Assembly: GCA_963848475.1 (NCBI GenBank)
Contig: CAWKDW010000020.1
Span: 62,001-126,000 of the forward strand
Length of the DNA stretch: 64,000 bases
Reading direction: 5' to 3'
Source of the DNA: Solirubrobacter sp963848475
Lineage (GTDB): Bacteria > Actinomycetota > Thermoleophilia > Solirubrobacterales > Solirubrobacteraceae
Under the pieces are notes generated by a model. That model did not search any database. It was not told where the DNA came from and was given only the letters and a program-made list of their open reading frames with translations. Below, in pieces: positions 1 through 8,501 of the stretch; within the stretch, counting starts at the first letter, position 1, and every line of letters starts with the position of its first letter. The translations under genes were made by a program, and so were the position numbers.

Positions 1-2296
1 CGCCGAGCGAGAACTTGTGCGTGAGCGACTCGCGCTCGCGCGGCATGCGCTTGCGCAGCGGCTCGTCCTCGCGCGCCTTGACCTTGGCGACGGCCTTCTC
101 GACCGCGACCGTGATCAGCTCGTCGACCTCGGACTGGGTGAAGATCTCCTCGCCCGCCGAGAGCGCGGCCTCGGCCTTGGCCGGAAGCTCCTTGGTGTCC
201 TGGGCGTCCGTGCGCAGCGCCTGGGCGGTCTTGGAGCCGTCGCGGTAGATGGCCAGCGCCTTGACGCCGAGTCGCCACGCCTGGATGTAGGCCTCGGCGA
301 TGTCCTCGACCGACGCCGTCTGCGGCATGTTGACGGTCTTGGAGATCGCCCCCGAGAGGAAGGGCTGGACCGCGCCCATCATCTTGATGTGGCCGGCGTG
401 CGAGATCGCCCGCTCGCCGACTGCGACGTCGAACACCGACAGGTGCTCTCCGGCCAGCCCGGGCGCGCCGACGATCGTGCCGTGCTCGGCCACGTAGGCC
501 TCGATCTGCGCGACCTGCGCCTCGCCGTAGCCCAGCGTCCGCAGCGCCATCGGCACCGTGCGGTTGGCGATGATCATGTTGCCGCCGCCGACGAGCTCCT
601 TGTACTTCACGAGCGAGAAGTCGGGCTCGATGCCGGTCGTGTCGCAGTCCATCAGGAACGAGATCGTCCCGGTGGGCGCGAGCACCGACGCCTGCGCGTT
701 GCGGTAGCCGTAGAGCTCGCCGAGCGCGACGGCCTCGTTCCAGGACTCACGCGCGGCAGCCAACAGCGCCTTATCGGTGGAGACGTCGTCCGGGACCGCG
801 TAGGACGCGTCGCGGTGCATCCGCATGACGTTGTTGTGCGCCTCGCGGTTCTCCGCGTAGCGGTCGTACGGGCCCATCGCCGCGGCGATCCGCGCCGACT
901 GCGCGTACGCGCGGCCGGTCATCAGCGCGGTGATCGAGGCGGCCGCGCCGCGACCCTCGTCGGAGTCGTACGCGACGCCGTTGGCCATCAGGAACGCGCC
1001 GAGGTTGGCGTAGCCGAGCCCGAGCTGGCGGAACGCGCGGGCGTTGTCGCCGATCTCCTTGGTCGGGTAGCTCGACGGCGAGACCACGATCTCCTGCGCC
1101 AGCAGGACGATGTCGACCGTGTGCTGGAACATCTCGACGTCGAACGAGCCGTCGGGGCGGCGGAACTTCATCAGGTTCAGTGAGGCCAGGTTGCACGCCG
1201 AATCGTCCACGTGCATGTACTCCGAGCACGGGTTGGACGCGTTGATGCGGCCCGAGTTCGGCGACGTGTGCCACTGGTTGATCGTCGTGTCGTACTGGAC
1301 GCCCGGATCGGCGCAGCGCCAGGCCGCCTCCGCGATCTCGCGCATCAGCTCGCGCGCCTTGATCGGCTCGCCGACCGGCTCGCCGGTCGTGCGGGCGATC
1401 AGGTGCCAGTCCGCGTCGTCCTCGACGGCGTGCATGAACTCGTCCGTGACGCGAACGCTGTTGTTGGCGTTCTGGTACTGGATCGAGTGGAAGCCGTCGC
1501 CGTCGATCGACATGTCAAAGCCGGCATCGCGCAGCGCGGCGGCCTTGTCCTCTTCCTTGGCCTTGCACCAGATGAACTCGCGGATGTCGGGGTGATCGAC
1601 GTCCAGCACGACCATCTTGGCCGCGCGGCGGGTCTTGCCGCCGGACTTGATCGTGCCGGCCCAGGAGTCCGCGCCGCGCATGAAGGAGACCGGGCCCGAG
1701 GCGGTGCCGCCCTTGGCCAGCGGCTCCATCGAGCCGCGGATGTTGGACAGGTTGATGCCCGACCCTGAACCGCCGCGGAAGATCCGTCCCTCGCGCGTGT
1801 TCCAGTCGAGGATCGAGTCCATCGTGTCCTCGACCGAGAGGATGAAGCAGGCCGAGCACTGCGGGGACTCTTCGAAGCCGACGTTGAACCAGACGGGCGA
1901 GTTGAACGCCGCGACCTGGTTGAGCAGGATGTAGGTGAGCTCGGCCTCGAAGGTGTCGCCGTCCTCTTCGGAGGCGAAGTAGCCGCGTGCGCGGCCCCAG
2001 TCGGAGATCGTGCCCGCGACGCGCGAGACCATCTGCTTGACCGAGCGCTCACGGGCCGGCGAGTTCAGCTGACCGCGGAAGTACTTCTGGGCGACGATGT
2101 TGGTCGAGTTCTGCGACCACGACTTCGGGAACTCGACGTTCTCCTGGCGGAAGGAGCCGACGGCGGCCGTGCGCAGCTCCCATTCGACGGCGTCGAAAGG
2201 ATGGACCCCGGGCTGCGTGAACAAGCGCCGCACGGTCAACGCCTCGGCTGGCCGAGACGCGGTCTCAAGAGTGGTGTGCGGCGTGATCTGCTCCAT
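1..2296 (-). CDS. nrdJ: Adenosylcobalamin-dependent (class II) ribonucleotide reductase, 3' end outside the window
   Basis: Class II enzymes reduce ribonucleotides to deoxyribonucleotides using adenosylcobalamin and need no oxygen. About 765 codons are visible, read from the ATG at 2296 down to base 1 without a stop, so the C-terminus lies outside. Recognisable stretches are NSPVWFNVGFEESPQCSACF, FRGGSGSGINLSNIRGS, and RRAAKMVVLDVDHPDIREF, with the late RERESLTHKFSLG segment at the window edge. A GGGAG ribosome site lies about 12 bases upstream of the ATG. I looked for a cobalamin riboswitch in the roughly 150-base leader and saw no B12 box. The family assignment is firm; regulation is not visible apart from a hairpin in the leader. 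Confidence 0.93.
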   Translation of the reverse strand, partial: MEQITPHTTLETASRPAEALTVRRLFTQPGVHPFDAVEWELRTAAVGSFRQENVEFPKSWSQNSTNIVAQKYFRGQLNSPARERSVKQMVSRVAGTISDWGRARGYFASEEDGDTFEAELTYILLNQVAAFNSPVWFNVGFEESPQCSACFILSVEDTMDSILDWNTREGRIFRGGSGSGINLSNIRGSMEPLAKGGTASGPVSFMRGADSWAGTIKSGGKTRRAAKMVVLDVDHPDIREFIWCKAKEEDKAAALRDAGFDMSIDGDGFHSIQYQNANNSVRVTDEFMHAVEDDADWHLIARTTGEPVGEPIKARELMREIAEAAWRCADPGVQYDTTINQWHTSPNSGRINASNPCSEYMHVDDSACNLASLNLMKFRRPDGSFDVEMFQHTVDIVLLAQEIVVSPSSYPTKEIGDNARAFRQLGLGYANLGAFLMANGVAYDSDEGRGAAASITALMTGRAYAQSARIAAAMGPYDRYAENREAHNNVMRMHRDASYAVPDDVSTDKALLAAARESWNEAVALGELYGYRNAQASVLAPTGTISFLMDCDTTGIEPDFSLVKYKELVGGGNMIIANRTVPMALRTLGYGEAQVAQIEAYVAEHGTIVGAPGLAGEHLSVFDVAVGERAISHAGHIKMMGAVQPFLSGAISKTVNMPQTASVEDIAEAYIQAWRLGVKALAIYRDGSKTAQALRTDAQDTKELPAKAEAALSAGEEIFTQSEVDELITVAVEKAVAKVKAREDEPLRKRMPRERESLTHKFSLG

Positions 2297-2317
2297 GGTC
2301 TACGGGATCTCCCTTCG

Positions 2318-2336
2318 CGTGCCGGCCCCCGGCACG
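2318..2336 (-). promoter_or_regulatory. Perfect hairpin in the nrdJ leader, just upstream of its ribosome site
   Basis: An 8-bp perfect inverted repeat (CGTGCCGG, three-base loop, CCGGCACG) ends a few bases before the GGGAG of nrdJ. Its position could let it shape ribosome access, but this is inference from geometry only. No U-run follows it, so it is not an ordinary terminator. Confidence 0.4.
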
Positions 2337-2446
2337 AACCTCACATCTGCGAGCCGGTGACTATGCCTGGCGCGTCGGATGGAACGGGTGAAGACCCTGC
2401 AATTAGCAAAGTTTTCTTGGAGCGCATTTTAGCGCTCATTGCGGCT

Positions 2447-3277
2447 TCAGCGGCCGGTTCGGAGCCAATCGGAGAAGTCTGCCCAGACACCGCGGGTGCG
2501 GAATCCGGCCTCGTTCCAGGCGTGGCGCATCTGCGGTGAGCCGCGGCCGCCGAAGGCCATGGCTGCGAGCACCGCGCCGCCCAGCAGGGCGATTCCGATC
2601 AGGATCCCGGGCACCAGCAGCTTGCCGGCGTTCGAGCGCGAGACGATCACCGGGGTCGGGACGGGTGTGGGCGTGGCCGCGGCGGCCACCGGCGGGGCCA
2701 CGGGGGGCGCCGTCGCCGCCGGCGGCACGGCGCCGGTTCCGTCCGTCGCGGGTGGGAGCGAGCCGTCGTCCGGCGGCAGGCTGCCGTCATCAGGCGGCGG
2801 CAGCGCACCGCCGTCGTCGGTCGAGGAGTCGTCCTCGGGAGCCGGCAGATCGCCCGATTCGGGAGAGGCCGTCGCCTGCGGGTCGGGCGAAGCGGTCGCC
2901 GCGGGCGTGGCCGTCGCCTCCGCGCCGGAATCGCACTTGTTGGCGTCGTGGCGCTGGATACCGGCTTCGATCGCCTCGCGGAAGTCGGGGAAGTCGCGAT
3001 CGAAGTCGGGCTCGATCGCATCCAGCGTCGCCTGCAGGTTCGCGCGCGTGTGATCGCACACGTCGATCACGCCGTCGCGGCTGTAGTCGGAGTAGATCGC
3101 CTTGACCTCCTTCGTCGCGTCATCCGGTGCCTTGGCGGCGGATCCGTCGCCCTGCGACTGCTGCGCGGTGGCGGCCGGTGTGGCGGTCGGATCCTGTGCC
3201 GAGGAGGCAACCGGGACTGCGGCTAGGAGCGCCAGCGCGGCCACCAGGGCCGTGATCGGGCGCTTGCGCATCGACAC
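2447..3277 (-). CDS. Secreted, C-terminally membrane-anchored Pro/Asp-rich protein of unknown function
   Basis: The 276-residue product starts with a typical signal peptide (MSMRKRPITALVAALALLAA, cleavage near SSAQD). A helical block around residues 55-115 (EVKAIYSDYSRDGVIDVCDH, FREAIEAGIQRHDANKC) contains two cysteines. A long low-complexity Pro/Asp/Ala/Thr linker follows, then one transmembrane helix (LLVPGILIGIALLGGAVLAAM) near residues 225-250 and a short basic tail ending in a tryptophan-containing segment. So a small extracytoplasmic domain is held on a flexible stalk. I do not recognise a named family. It is divergent from the YdeI-like gene with only 20 bases between the starts. An imperfect GAGCGC hairpin lies just past its stop (2420-2437) without a U-tract. 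Confidence 0.75.
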   Translation of the reverse strand: MSMRKRPITALVAALALLAAVPVASSAQDPTATPAATAQQSQGDGSAAKAPDDATKEVKAIYSDYSRDGVIDVCDHTRANLQATLDAIEPDFDRDFPDFREAIEAGIQRHDANKCDSGAEATATPAATASPDPQATASPESGDLPAPEDDSSTDDGGALPPPDDGSLPPDDGSLPPATDGTGAVPPAATAPPVAPPVAAAATPTPVPTPVIVSRSNAGKLLVPGILIGIALLGGAVLAAMAFGGRGSPQMRHAWNEAGFRTRGVWADFSDWLRTGR

Positions 3278-3297
3278 GCCATTGTACCGTCGAAGGC

Positions 3298-3864
3298 ATG
3301 GATCAGCCCACCCTGGCCTTCCCCTCCGCGGACGCGTTCGAGGCCTGGCTCGAGGAGCATCACGCCGCCAGCGACGGGCTCTGGATCAAGATCGCCAAGA
3401 AGGGCAGTTCAATCGAGAGCGTCACGCGCGGCGGTGCGCTCGACGTCGCCCTCTGCTTCGGTTGGATCGATGGCCAGGCCAAGCCGATCGACGAGACGTA
3501 CTACCTGCAGAAGTTCACGCCGCGGCGCGAGCGCAGCAAATGGTCGAAGATCAACGTCGGCAAGGTCGCCGAGCTGATCGAGCGCGGAGCGATGCGCCCG
3601 GCCGGCCACGCCGAGATCGAACGCGCCAAGGCCGACGGCCGCTGGGCGGCGGCCTACGACTCGCCGCGCACGATGGAGGTGCCGCCCGACCTGCAGGCCG
3701 AGCTCGACGCCGACCCCGACGCGAAGGCGTTCTTCCAGTCGCTCAGCTCATCCAACCGCTACTCGATCCTCTTCCGCCTGCACGACGCCAAGAAGCCGGA
3801 GACGCGGGCGCGCCGGCTGGAGAAGTTCGTGGGGCAGCTCAAGCGCGGGGAGACGATTCACTGA
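3298..3864 (+). CDS. YdeI/OmpD-associated family protein
   Basis: The 188-residue protein carries the N-terminal motif of the YdeI/OmdA family: FPSADAFEAWLEEHHAASDG, then LWIKIAKKGS and the block LDVALCFGWIDGQAKPIDE followed by FTPRRERSKWSKINVGKV. A C-terminal helical part (FFQSLSSSNRYSILFRLHDA) matches the family's usual end. Members are small cytoplasmic proteins linked to peptide or bacteriocin tolerance in some bacteria; the biochemical role is not settled. GAAGG at 3291 serves as ribosome site. Its 3' end overlaps the convergent gene ending at 3839 by 26 bases. Length and motifs are normal for the family. Confidence 0.85.
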   Translation: MDQPTLAFPSADAFEAWLEEHHAASDGLWIKIAKKGSSIESVTRGGALDVALCFGWIDGQAKPIDETYYLQKFTPRRERSKWSKINVGKVAELIERGAMRPAGHAEIERAKADGRWAAAYDSPRTMEVPPDLQAELDADPDAKAFFQSLSSSNRYSILFRLHDAKKPETRARRLEKFVGQLKRGETIH

Positions 3865-4718
3865 CGACTTCGAAGTCGTGGCCCTGCAGGCGCGCCAGCG
3901 ACCGGAGATCGTCGTTGTCCCACCCGGGGTCGGGCGCGCCGGACACGAACCAGTCCGAGCCGTTGTCGGCGACGAGCATCCCGTAGCGCTGCAGGGCGAG
4001 CGCGACGACGCGCGCCTGCTCGGGCAGTCCGTCGAGCTTCACGTTCGCCTTCAGCCGCAGGCGCTGGCCCATCGCGGGCAGGTCGGGATCGGTCAGCGAG
4101 GAGGCGAAGTGGCGCGCGGGGAAGACGAACGCGCGCCGCGTCTGGGAGACGGTGAAGCGCAGCGCGTGGCGGATCTCGCCCGCCTTCACCTCGTCATAGC
4201 GGGCCAGGCCGGGGAGGATGGGCAGCCCGGCCGCGTCGGCGCTGGTCCACCCGCGCGGGCGCAGCGCGTTGGAGCGCAGGTCGAAGATGGCCCCGCTCCC
4301 GGCGGTCCAGCGCGAGCCGTGGCGCTCGGCCGCGAACAGCTCGAAGAGCTTGCAGGTCCCCCGTTGGACGAGCAGCACGTGCCGGTCCGAGCCGCCTTCG
4401 AAGCGCGGAGCACGGGGCAGCGGGTACGGCCCGCGATCGGACTCGCTCGGCGTACTCGAAGCGCACGCGGGTGCGCTTCTGGTCGCGCCTGACGACGGTG
4501 ATCGGGATGCCGATCGGCCGCCCTTCGTAGCGCCCGGAGCCGAAGTCGGGATGGATCGATCCGCCGGCCCCGATGGCGCGCACGATCGCGTCCGAGCGCG
4601 GGTGCACCGGCAGCCCGTCGACGCGCTCGTTCCACGGGTTGCTTGCGGGGAAGATCGGGCAGCCGGCGATCGCGGCCGCGGCCAGCGCGTACACGACACC
4701 TATCCTGGCACCCCTCAT
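3839..4718 (-). CDS. Conserved secreted protein with an HPDFGSG motif, one frame change
   Basis: The N-terminus reads as a short lipoprotein-like or signal segment (VYALAAAAIAGC) followed by NPWNERVDGLPVHPRSDAIV and SIHPDFGSGRYEGRPIGIPI. I know this pattern from uncharacterised secreted actinobacterial proteins. The frame changes near 4447, where FEYA in one frame continues as ESDRGPYPLPRAP in the next. The remaining roughly 200 residues are well conserved in style (FELFAAERHGSRWTAGSGAI, RALRFTVSQTRRAFVFPA-like, GQRLRLKANVKLDGL). One surplus G explains the break. The ATG at 4718 overlaps the divergent galE ATG; a GTG at 4694 is an alternative start that would remove this overlap. Function is unknown. 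Confidence 0.7.
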
Positions 4719-5688
4719 GCGACTGCTCGTCACCGGCGGAGCCGGCTACATCGGATCGATCGTCGCCCAGCAGCTCGTCGCTCGCGGGGACGACGTGACC
4801 GTGCTCGATTCGCTCTACCGCGGCCACCGCGCCGCGGTGCCCGAAGGCGCGGCCTTCGTCGAGGCCGACCTGCTCGACGCCGCGGCGGTCAACGTCGCGC
4901 TCGACGGCGGTGGCTTCGACGGCGTCCTGCACTTCGCGGCGCTCTCGCTCGTCGGCGAGTCCGTCGAGCACCCCGAGCGCTATTGGCGCGGGAACGTCGT
5001 CGGCGCGCTCAACCTGCTCGACGCGATCCGCGCGGCCGGCGTGCCGCGCCTGGTGTTCTCCTCGACGGCCGCGACCTACGGCGAGCCCGAGGCCGAGCTG
5101 ATCACGGAGCAGACGCCCAACGCCCCGGTCAACGCCTACGGCAACTCCAAGCTGACGATCGACCGGATGCTCTCCGACGAGGCGCGCGCCCACGGCCTCG
5201 CCGCGGTCTCGCTGCGCTACTTCAACGTCGCGGGCGCGAGCGGGCCGCTGGGCGAGGACCACACGCCCGAGACGCACCTGATCCCCCTGGTGTTGCAGGC
5301 CGCCGCCGGCCGACGCGAGAGCGTCGCGATCTTCGGCACCGACTACCCGACGGCCGACGGTACCGCGGTGCGTGACTACGTCCACGTCGACGACCTCGCC
5401 CGCGCGCACCTGCTCGCGCTCGACAAGGCGGTCGGAGGCCGGCACGACATCTACAACCTCGGCAGCGAGACCGGCTACTCGGTGCGCGAGGTCGTCGAGG
5501 CGGCTCGGGCTGTCACGGGCCGCGAGATCGTGGCGATCGAGGAGGGCCGGCGCGCGGGCGATCCGCCGCGGCTCGTGGCCTCCGGTGCCGCGGCTCGGCT
5601 CGCGCTGGGGTGGGCCCCGGAGCGGACGCTCGAGGACATGGTGCGCGATGCCTGGGAATGGCACCAGGCGCACCCGGACGGCTACTGA
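4717..5688 (+). CDS. galE: UDP-glucose 4-epimerase
   Basis: GalE interconverts UDP-glucose and UDP-galactose with bound NAD, feeding galactose use and cell-surface glycan synthesis. The 323-residue product begins with the Rossmann motif MRLLVTGGAGYIGSIVA. The catalytic Ser/Thr region is FSSTAATYGEP, the active-site YxxxK is YGNSK near residue 145, and RYFNVAGASGPLGEDHTPET plus VRDYVHVDDLARAH are family hallmarks. Length is standard. The start was set at 4717 because the Rossmann motif begins there. TATCCT at 4701-4706 precedes the ATG closely, so the transcript may be leaderless. The stop overlaps the convergent recQ stop by seven bases. Confidence 0.95.
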   Translation: MRLLVTGGAGYIGSIVAQQLVARGDDVTVLDSLYRGHRAAVPEGAAFVEADLLDAAAVNVALDGGGFDGVLHFAALSLVGESVEHPERYWRGNVVGALNLLDAIRAAGVPRLVFSSTAATYGEPEAELITEQTPNAPVNAYGNSKLTIDRMLSDEARAHGLAAVSLRYFNVAGASGPLGEDHTPETHLIPLVLQAAAGRRESVAIFGTDYPTADGTAVRDYVHVDDLARAHLLALDKAVGGRHDIYNLGSETGYSVREVVEAARAVTGREIVAIEEGRRAGDPPRLVASGAAARLALGWAPERTLEDMVRDAWEWHQAHPDGY

Positions 5689-7730
5689 GTCTCGAGCAGC
5701 TCCAGCAGCGAGTCGGCGTGCTTGGTGATGAACGAGGCGCCGATGCCCTTGATCTGCAGCAGCTCCGCCTCTGACCGGGGCTTGCGGCGGATCACCTCTC
5801 TGAGCGTCGCGTCGGTCGCGACCGTGTAGGCGGGCTTGCCGTCCGCGCGGTCGCGGCGCCAGGCCTTCAGCGGTGCCAGCTCGTCGTCGGACACCGGCGG
5901 GCCGTCGTCGACGGGCGCGCTCTTCTTCGCCCCCTTGGCGGTGATCGGCGGGATCCAGTCGGGCGGATCGTGGACGTCGCAGCAGCGGCCGGTCGGCGCG
6001 CCCGGCGTGGGGTCGCCGAAGTGGTCGAGCAGCTGGCGGCGGCGGCAGCGGTCGCCGGTGGCCGCGTAGTGCTCGATCGAGCGGTAGGACTGCCAGCGCC
6101 GGTCGGTCGCGGCGCGGCAGAGCTGGGCGACGCGGGCGCGGTCGGTCTGGCCCGGGGTGAGCGTGACGCGGACGCGGTTCCCGGAGCCCGGGGCGAGCGT
6201 CAGCGCGCCCGCCCGCTCGGCGACGGCGAGCAGGATCCGGTCGCGGTCCTCGTTGGTGTCGAACTCGAGGTCGCCCTGGTGCCTGAGGCGATTGACGAGC
6301 GCGCCGACCTGCTCGACGGTCACCTCCGCCTCGCGGATGAAGCGCACGAGCCGGCCGAGGTCGCTGCGGCTGGCGAGCAGCACGGCGCGCGCGGGTTCGC
6401 CGTCGCGGCCCGCGCGGCCCGCTTCCTGGTAGTAGGCCTCGAGGCTCGACGGCAGCGCCCAGTGCCAGACCGAGCGCACATCGGCCTTGTCGACGCCCAT
6501 CCCGAACGCGTTGGTGGCGACCACGACGTCGGCCTGGCCGCGCATGAACGCGTCCTGCGCGCGGGTGCGGGAATCGGCGGGCATGCCGGCGTGGTAGGCG
6601 GTCGTCTGCAGGCCTTCTGAGCTGAGGAGCTGGGCGATCTCCTCGGTGCTCTTGCGCGTGCCGCAATAGACGACCGCCGGGCGGTTCTCCTCGAGCTTCA
6701 GGCCCGCGACGAGCGTCCCCCGCTTGCGCGCGACGCTGCCGTCGCCGTCGAACGGCAGGACGTCGAAGCTGAGGTTCGGGCGGTCGAAGCCCGATCTGAC
6801 CCGCTCGGGCTCCCTGAGGCCGAGGCGGGTGACGATCTCCTCCGCGACCTTGGGCGTCGCGGTCGCCGTGCAGGCCATCGTCGGCGGGTGGCCGAGCTCC
6901 TTGATGATCGACGCGAGGCGCAGGTAGTCCGGGCGGAAGTCGTGGCCCCACTCGGACACGCAGTGCGCCTCGTCGACGACGAAGAGGGCGATCCGGCGTT
7001 TCGCGATCGCGTTTCTGAAGGCGGTCGAGGCGAAGCGCTCGGGGGCGGCGAAGACGACCGTCGCCTGGCCGCCGCGGATCTGGTCGAGCGCCTGTTGATT
7101 GTCTCCGCCCGAGGCGAGCATGACCGCGGGGTGGCCGAGGTCCGTCAGTCGTGCGACCTGGTCGCGCATGAGGGCGATCAGGGGGGAGACGACGACCGTC
7201 AGGTCCGTGGTGGCGAGGGCGGGGAGCTGGTAGCAGAGGCTCTTGCCGCCGCCGGTGGGCATGACGACGAGCGAGTCGCGGCCGTCGAGCGCCGCTTGGA
7301 CGGCCTGCTGCTGGCCGGGGCGGAAGGACGCGAGGCCGAGGAGCGAGAGGAGGGACTCGGGGGTGACATCGGCGGTCTTGGGCCTCGGTGTCGGGTCGAG
7401 CGCGAGTTGGGTGGGCTCGGGCCTGGCTGCCCACTCCGGCACCGTTTCGCGGGCGATCTGCGGCTCCGGGCTCGCTTCGATCGCCCAGCGGGAATCGTCG
7501 TCTTCCGGAGGAGCCTCGGCCGCCAGCGCGGCCCAGTAGCCGTCCGGGTCGTCCTGCGGGGGCTCGGGCACCGCTTTGACCCGTTCCGCGGCGAGTTTCG
7601 CCAGCGGGGTGAGCGCCGCCTGCTCCTCACGCGTGAATTGCGTCCAGCGGGACCGGAGTTCGTCGAGCTTGGGCGCGCCGCTCTGCGGGTCGGCGAAGAC
7701 TTGCGACAGGAGGTCGAGGGCTTGCTTCAT
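5682..7730 (-). CDS. recQ: RecQ-family ATP-dependent DNA helicase with HRDC domain
   Basis: RecQ helicases unwind DNA 3' to 5' in recombination and fork repair. The 682-residue protein has an unusual N-terminal extension of about 125 residues (acidic, Pro-rich). The helicase core follows: FRPGQQQAV, Walker A VMPTGGGKSLCYQLPA near residue 160, DEAH box VVDEAHCVSEWGHDFRPDY, motif III TATATPKV, and the second RecA lobe with YYQEAGRAGRDG. The zinc-binding region keeps CRRRQLLDHFG and CCDVHD. An HRDC domain (RDRADGKPAYTVATDATLRE, IKGIGASFITKHAD) ends the protein. The ATG overlaps the tmk stop as ATGA, so the two are translationally coupled. The start M at 7730 is the only good one. Confidence 0.94.
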   Translation of the reverse strand: MKQALDLLSQVFADPQSGAPKLDELRSRWTQFTREEQAALTPLAKLAAERVKAVPEPPQDDPDGYWAALAAEAPPEDDDSRWAIEASPEPQIARETVPEWAARPEPTQLALDPTPRPKTADVTPESLLSLLGLASFRPGQQQAVQAALDGRDSLVVMPTGGGKSLCYQLPALATTDLTVVVSPLIALMRDQVARLTDLGHPAVMLASGGDNQQALDQIRGGQATVVFAAPERFASTAFRNAIAKRRIALFVVDEAHCVSEWGHDFRPDYLRLASIIKELGHPPTMACTATATPKVAEEIVTRLGLREPERVRSGFDRPNLSFDVLPFDGDGSVARKRGTLVAGLKLEENRPAVVYCGTRKSTEEIAQLLSSEGLQTTAYHAGMPADSRTRAQDAFMRGQADVVVATNAFGMGVDKADVRSVWHWALPSSLEAYYQEAGRAGRDGEPARAVLLASRSDLGRLVRFIREAEVTVEQVGALVNRLRHQGDLEFDTNEDRDRILLAVAERAGALTLAPGSGNRVRVTLTPGQTDRARVAQLCRAATDRRWQSYRSIEHYAATGDRCRRRQLLDHFGDPTPGAPTGRCCDVHDPPDWIPPITAKGAKKSAPVDDGPPVSDDELAPLKAWRRDRADGKPAYTVATDATLREVIRRKPRSEAELLQIKGIGASFITKHADSLLELLETQ

Positions 7731-8305
7731 CTCAGGGCTTCGATGGCGTCGGCGAGAACGGTGTCAGGAGCTTGGCCGGCGTCGAGGACGACGAACCGCT
7801 CCGGCTCGGCCGCGGCCAGCTCGTCGTAGGTGGTAGCCACCCGGGAGAAGAACTCGCCCCCCGCCTGCTCGAGCCGGTCGGCCTCGCGGTGTGCGATCCG
7901 CGCCAGGCCGTGCTCCGGCGCGATCCGCAGCAGCAGCGTGCGGTCGGGCTTCAGACCGCCGGTCCCGAACGCGTTGAGCGCGCGGATCTCCTCGACGCCG
8001 AGTTCGCGCCCGCCGCCTTGGTAGGCGAGCGACGAGTCGACGAAGCGGTCCAGCAGCACGGTCTCGCCGCTTTCGAGGAGCGGTCGGAGGCGTTCGGCCA
8101 CGAGCTGGGCGCGGGCGGCGGCGTAGAGCAGCGCCTCCGCGCGCGGGTCGACCGCGATGCTCGGGTCGGCCACGAGCTCGCGGATCCGTTCGCTCAACTC
8201 GACCCCTCCCGGCTCACGCAGCACGATCGCGCCGAGCTCGCGGGCGAGCCCCGCGATCAGCGTCGTCTTTCCGGCGCCGTCGAGCCCCTCGACCGTGATC
8301 AGCAC
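7727..8305 (-). CDS. tmk: Thymidylate kinase
   Basis: Tmk phosphorylates dTMP to dTDP in dTTP synthesis. The 192-residue product begins ITVEGLDGAGKTTLIAGLAR (P-loop), followed by REPGG, the DRF segment LLDRFVDSSLAYQGGGRELG and the lid region RIAHREADRLEQAGGEFFSRV. The start was set at the GTG at 8305 because GGAG lies four bases upstream and the P-loop must be near the N-terminus; the open frame upstream shows no family features. It sits immediately before recQ with a four-base overlap and is divergent from the clamp-loader gene, which is a common pairing (tmk with holB). Confidence 0.95.
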   Translation of the reverse strand: MLITVEGLDGAGKTTLIAGLARELGAIVLREPGGVELSERIRELVADPSIAVDPRAEALLYAAARAQLVAERLRPLLESGETVLLDRFVDSSLAYQGGGRELGVEEIRALNAFGTGGLKPDRTLLLRIAPEHGLARIAHREADRLEQAGGEFFSRVATTYDELAAAEPERFVVLDAGQAPDTVLADAIEALR

Positions 8306-8488
8306 GCTCCTGAGTCTGACAACGCGATCGGCACACGTTTGGAACGGACCGATTTCGTCGGCCGTGAGCGAAACACAGCGCGACGACACACGCCGCGACG
8401 AAGCGCCGCGGGCTTCACGATCGTCCGATTCAGCGGCAAGGACATCGCGCGGCGGCCCCGCGAAGTTCTCGACCGCCTCCAGGCCGCC

Positions 8489-8494
8489 TAGGAT
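8489..8494 (+). promoter_or_regulatory. TAGGAT -10 box of a probable leaderless holB transcript
   Basis: TAGGAT ends seven bases before the GTG start at 8502, the spacing expected between a -10 box and +1. No ribosome site is visible between them, so translation probably begins at the 5' end of the mRNA. The same arrangement recurs elsewhere in the window (25353, 37141). Confidence 0.5.
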
Positions 8495-8501
8495 CTTCGG
8501 C

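Noticed and set aside
17..1183. Long plus-strand open frame opposite nrdJ
   Set aside because: It is Arg/Val/Leu-rich, has no family features, and lies antisense to a fully conserved enzyme; high GC makes such frames common.
2297..2446. Cobalamin riboswitch or NrdR boxes before nrdJ
   Set aside because: I found neither a B12 box nor paired NrdR-type repeats in the leader.
4186..7434. 1082-codon minus-strand open frame
   Set aside because: It runs across recQ in the wrong frame and antisense to galE; composition is Arg/Pro-rich nonsense except for a stretch that belongs to the HPDFGSG gene.
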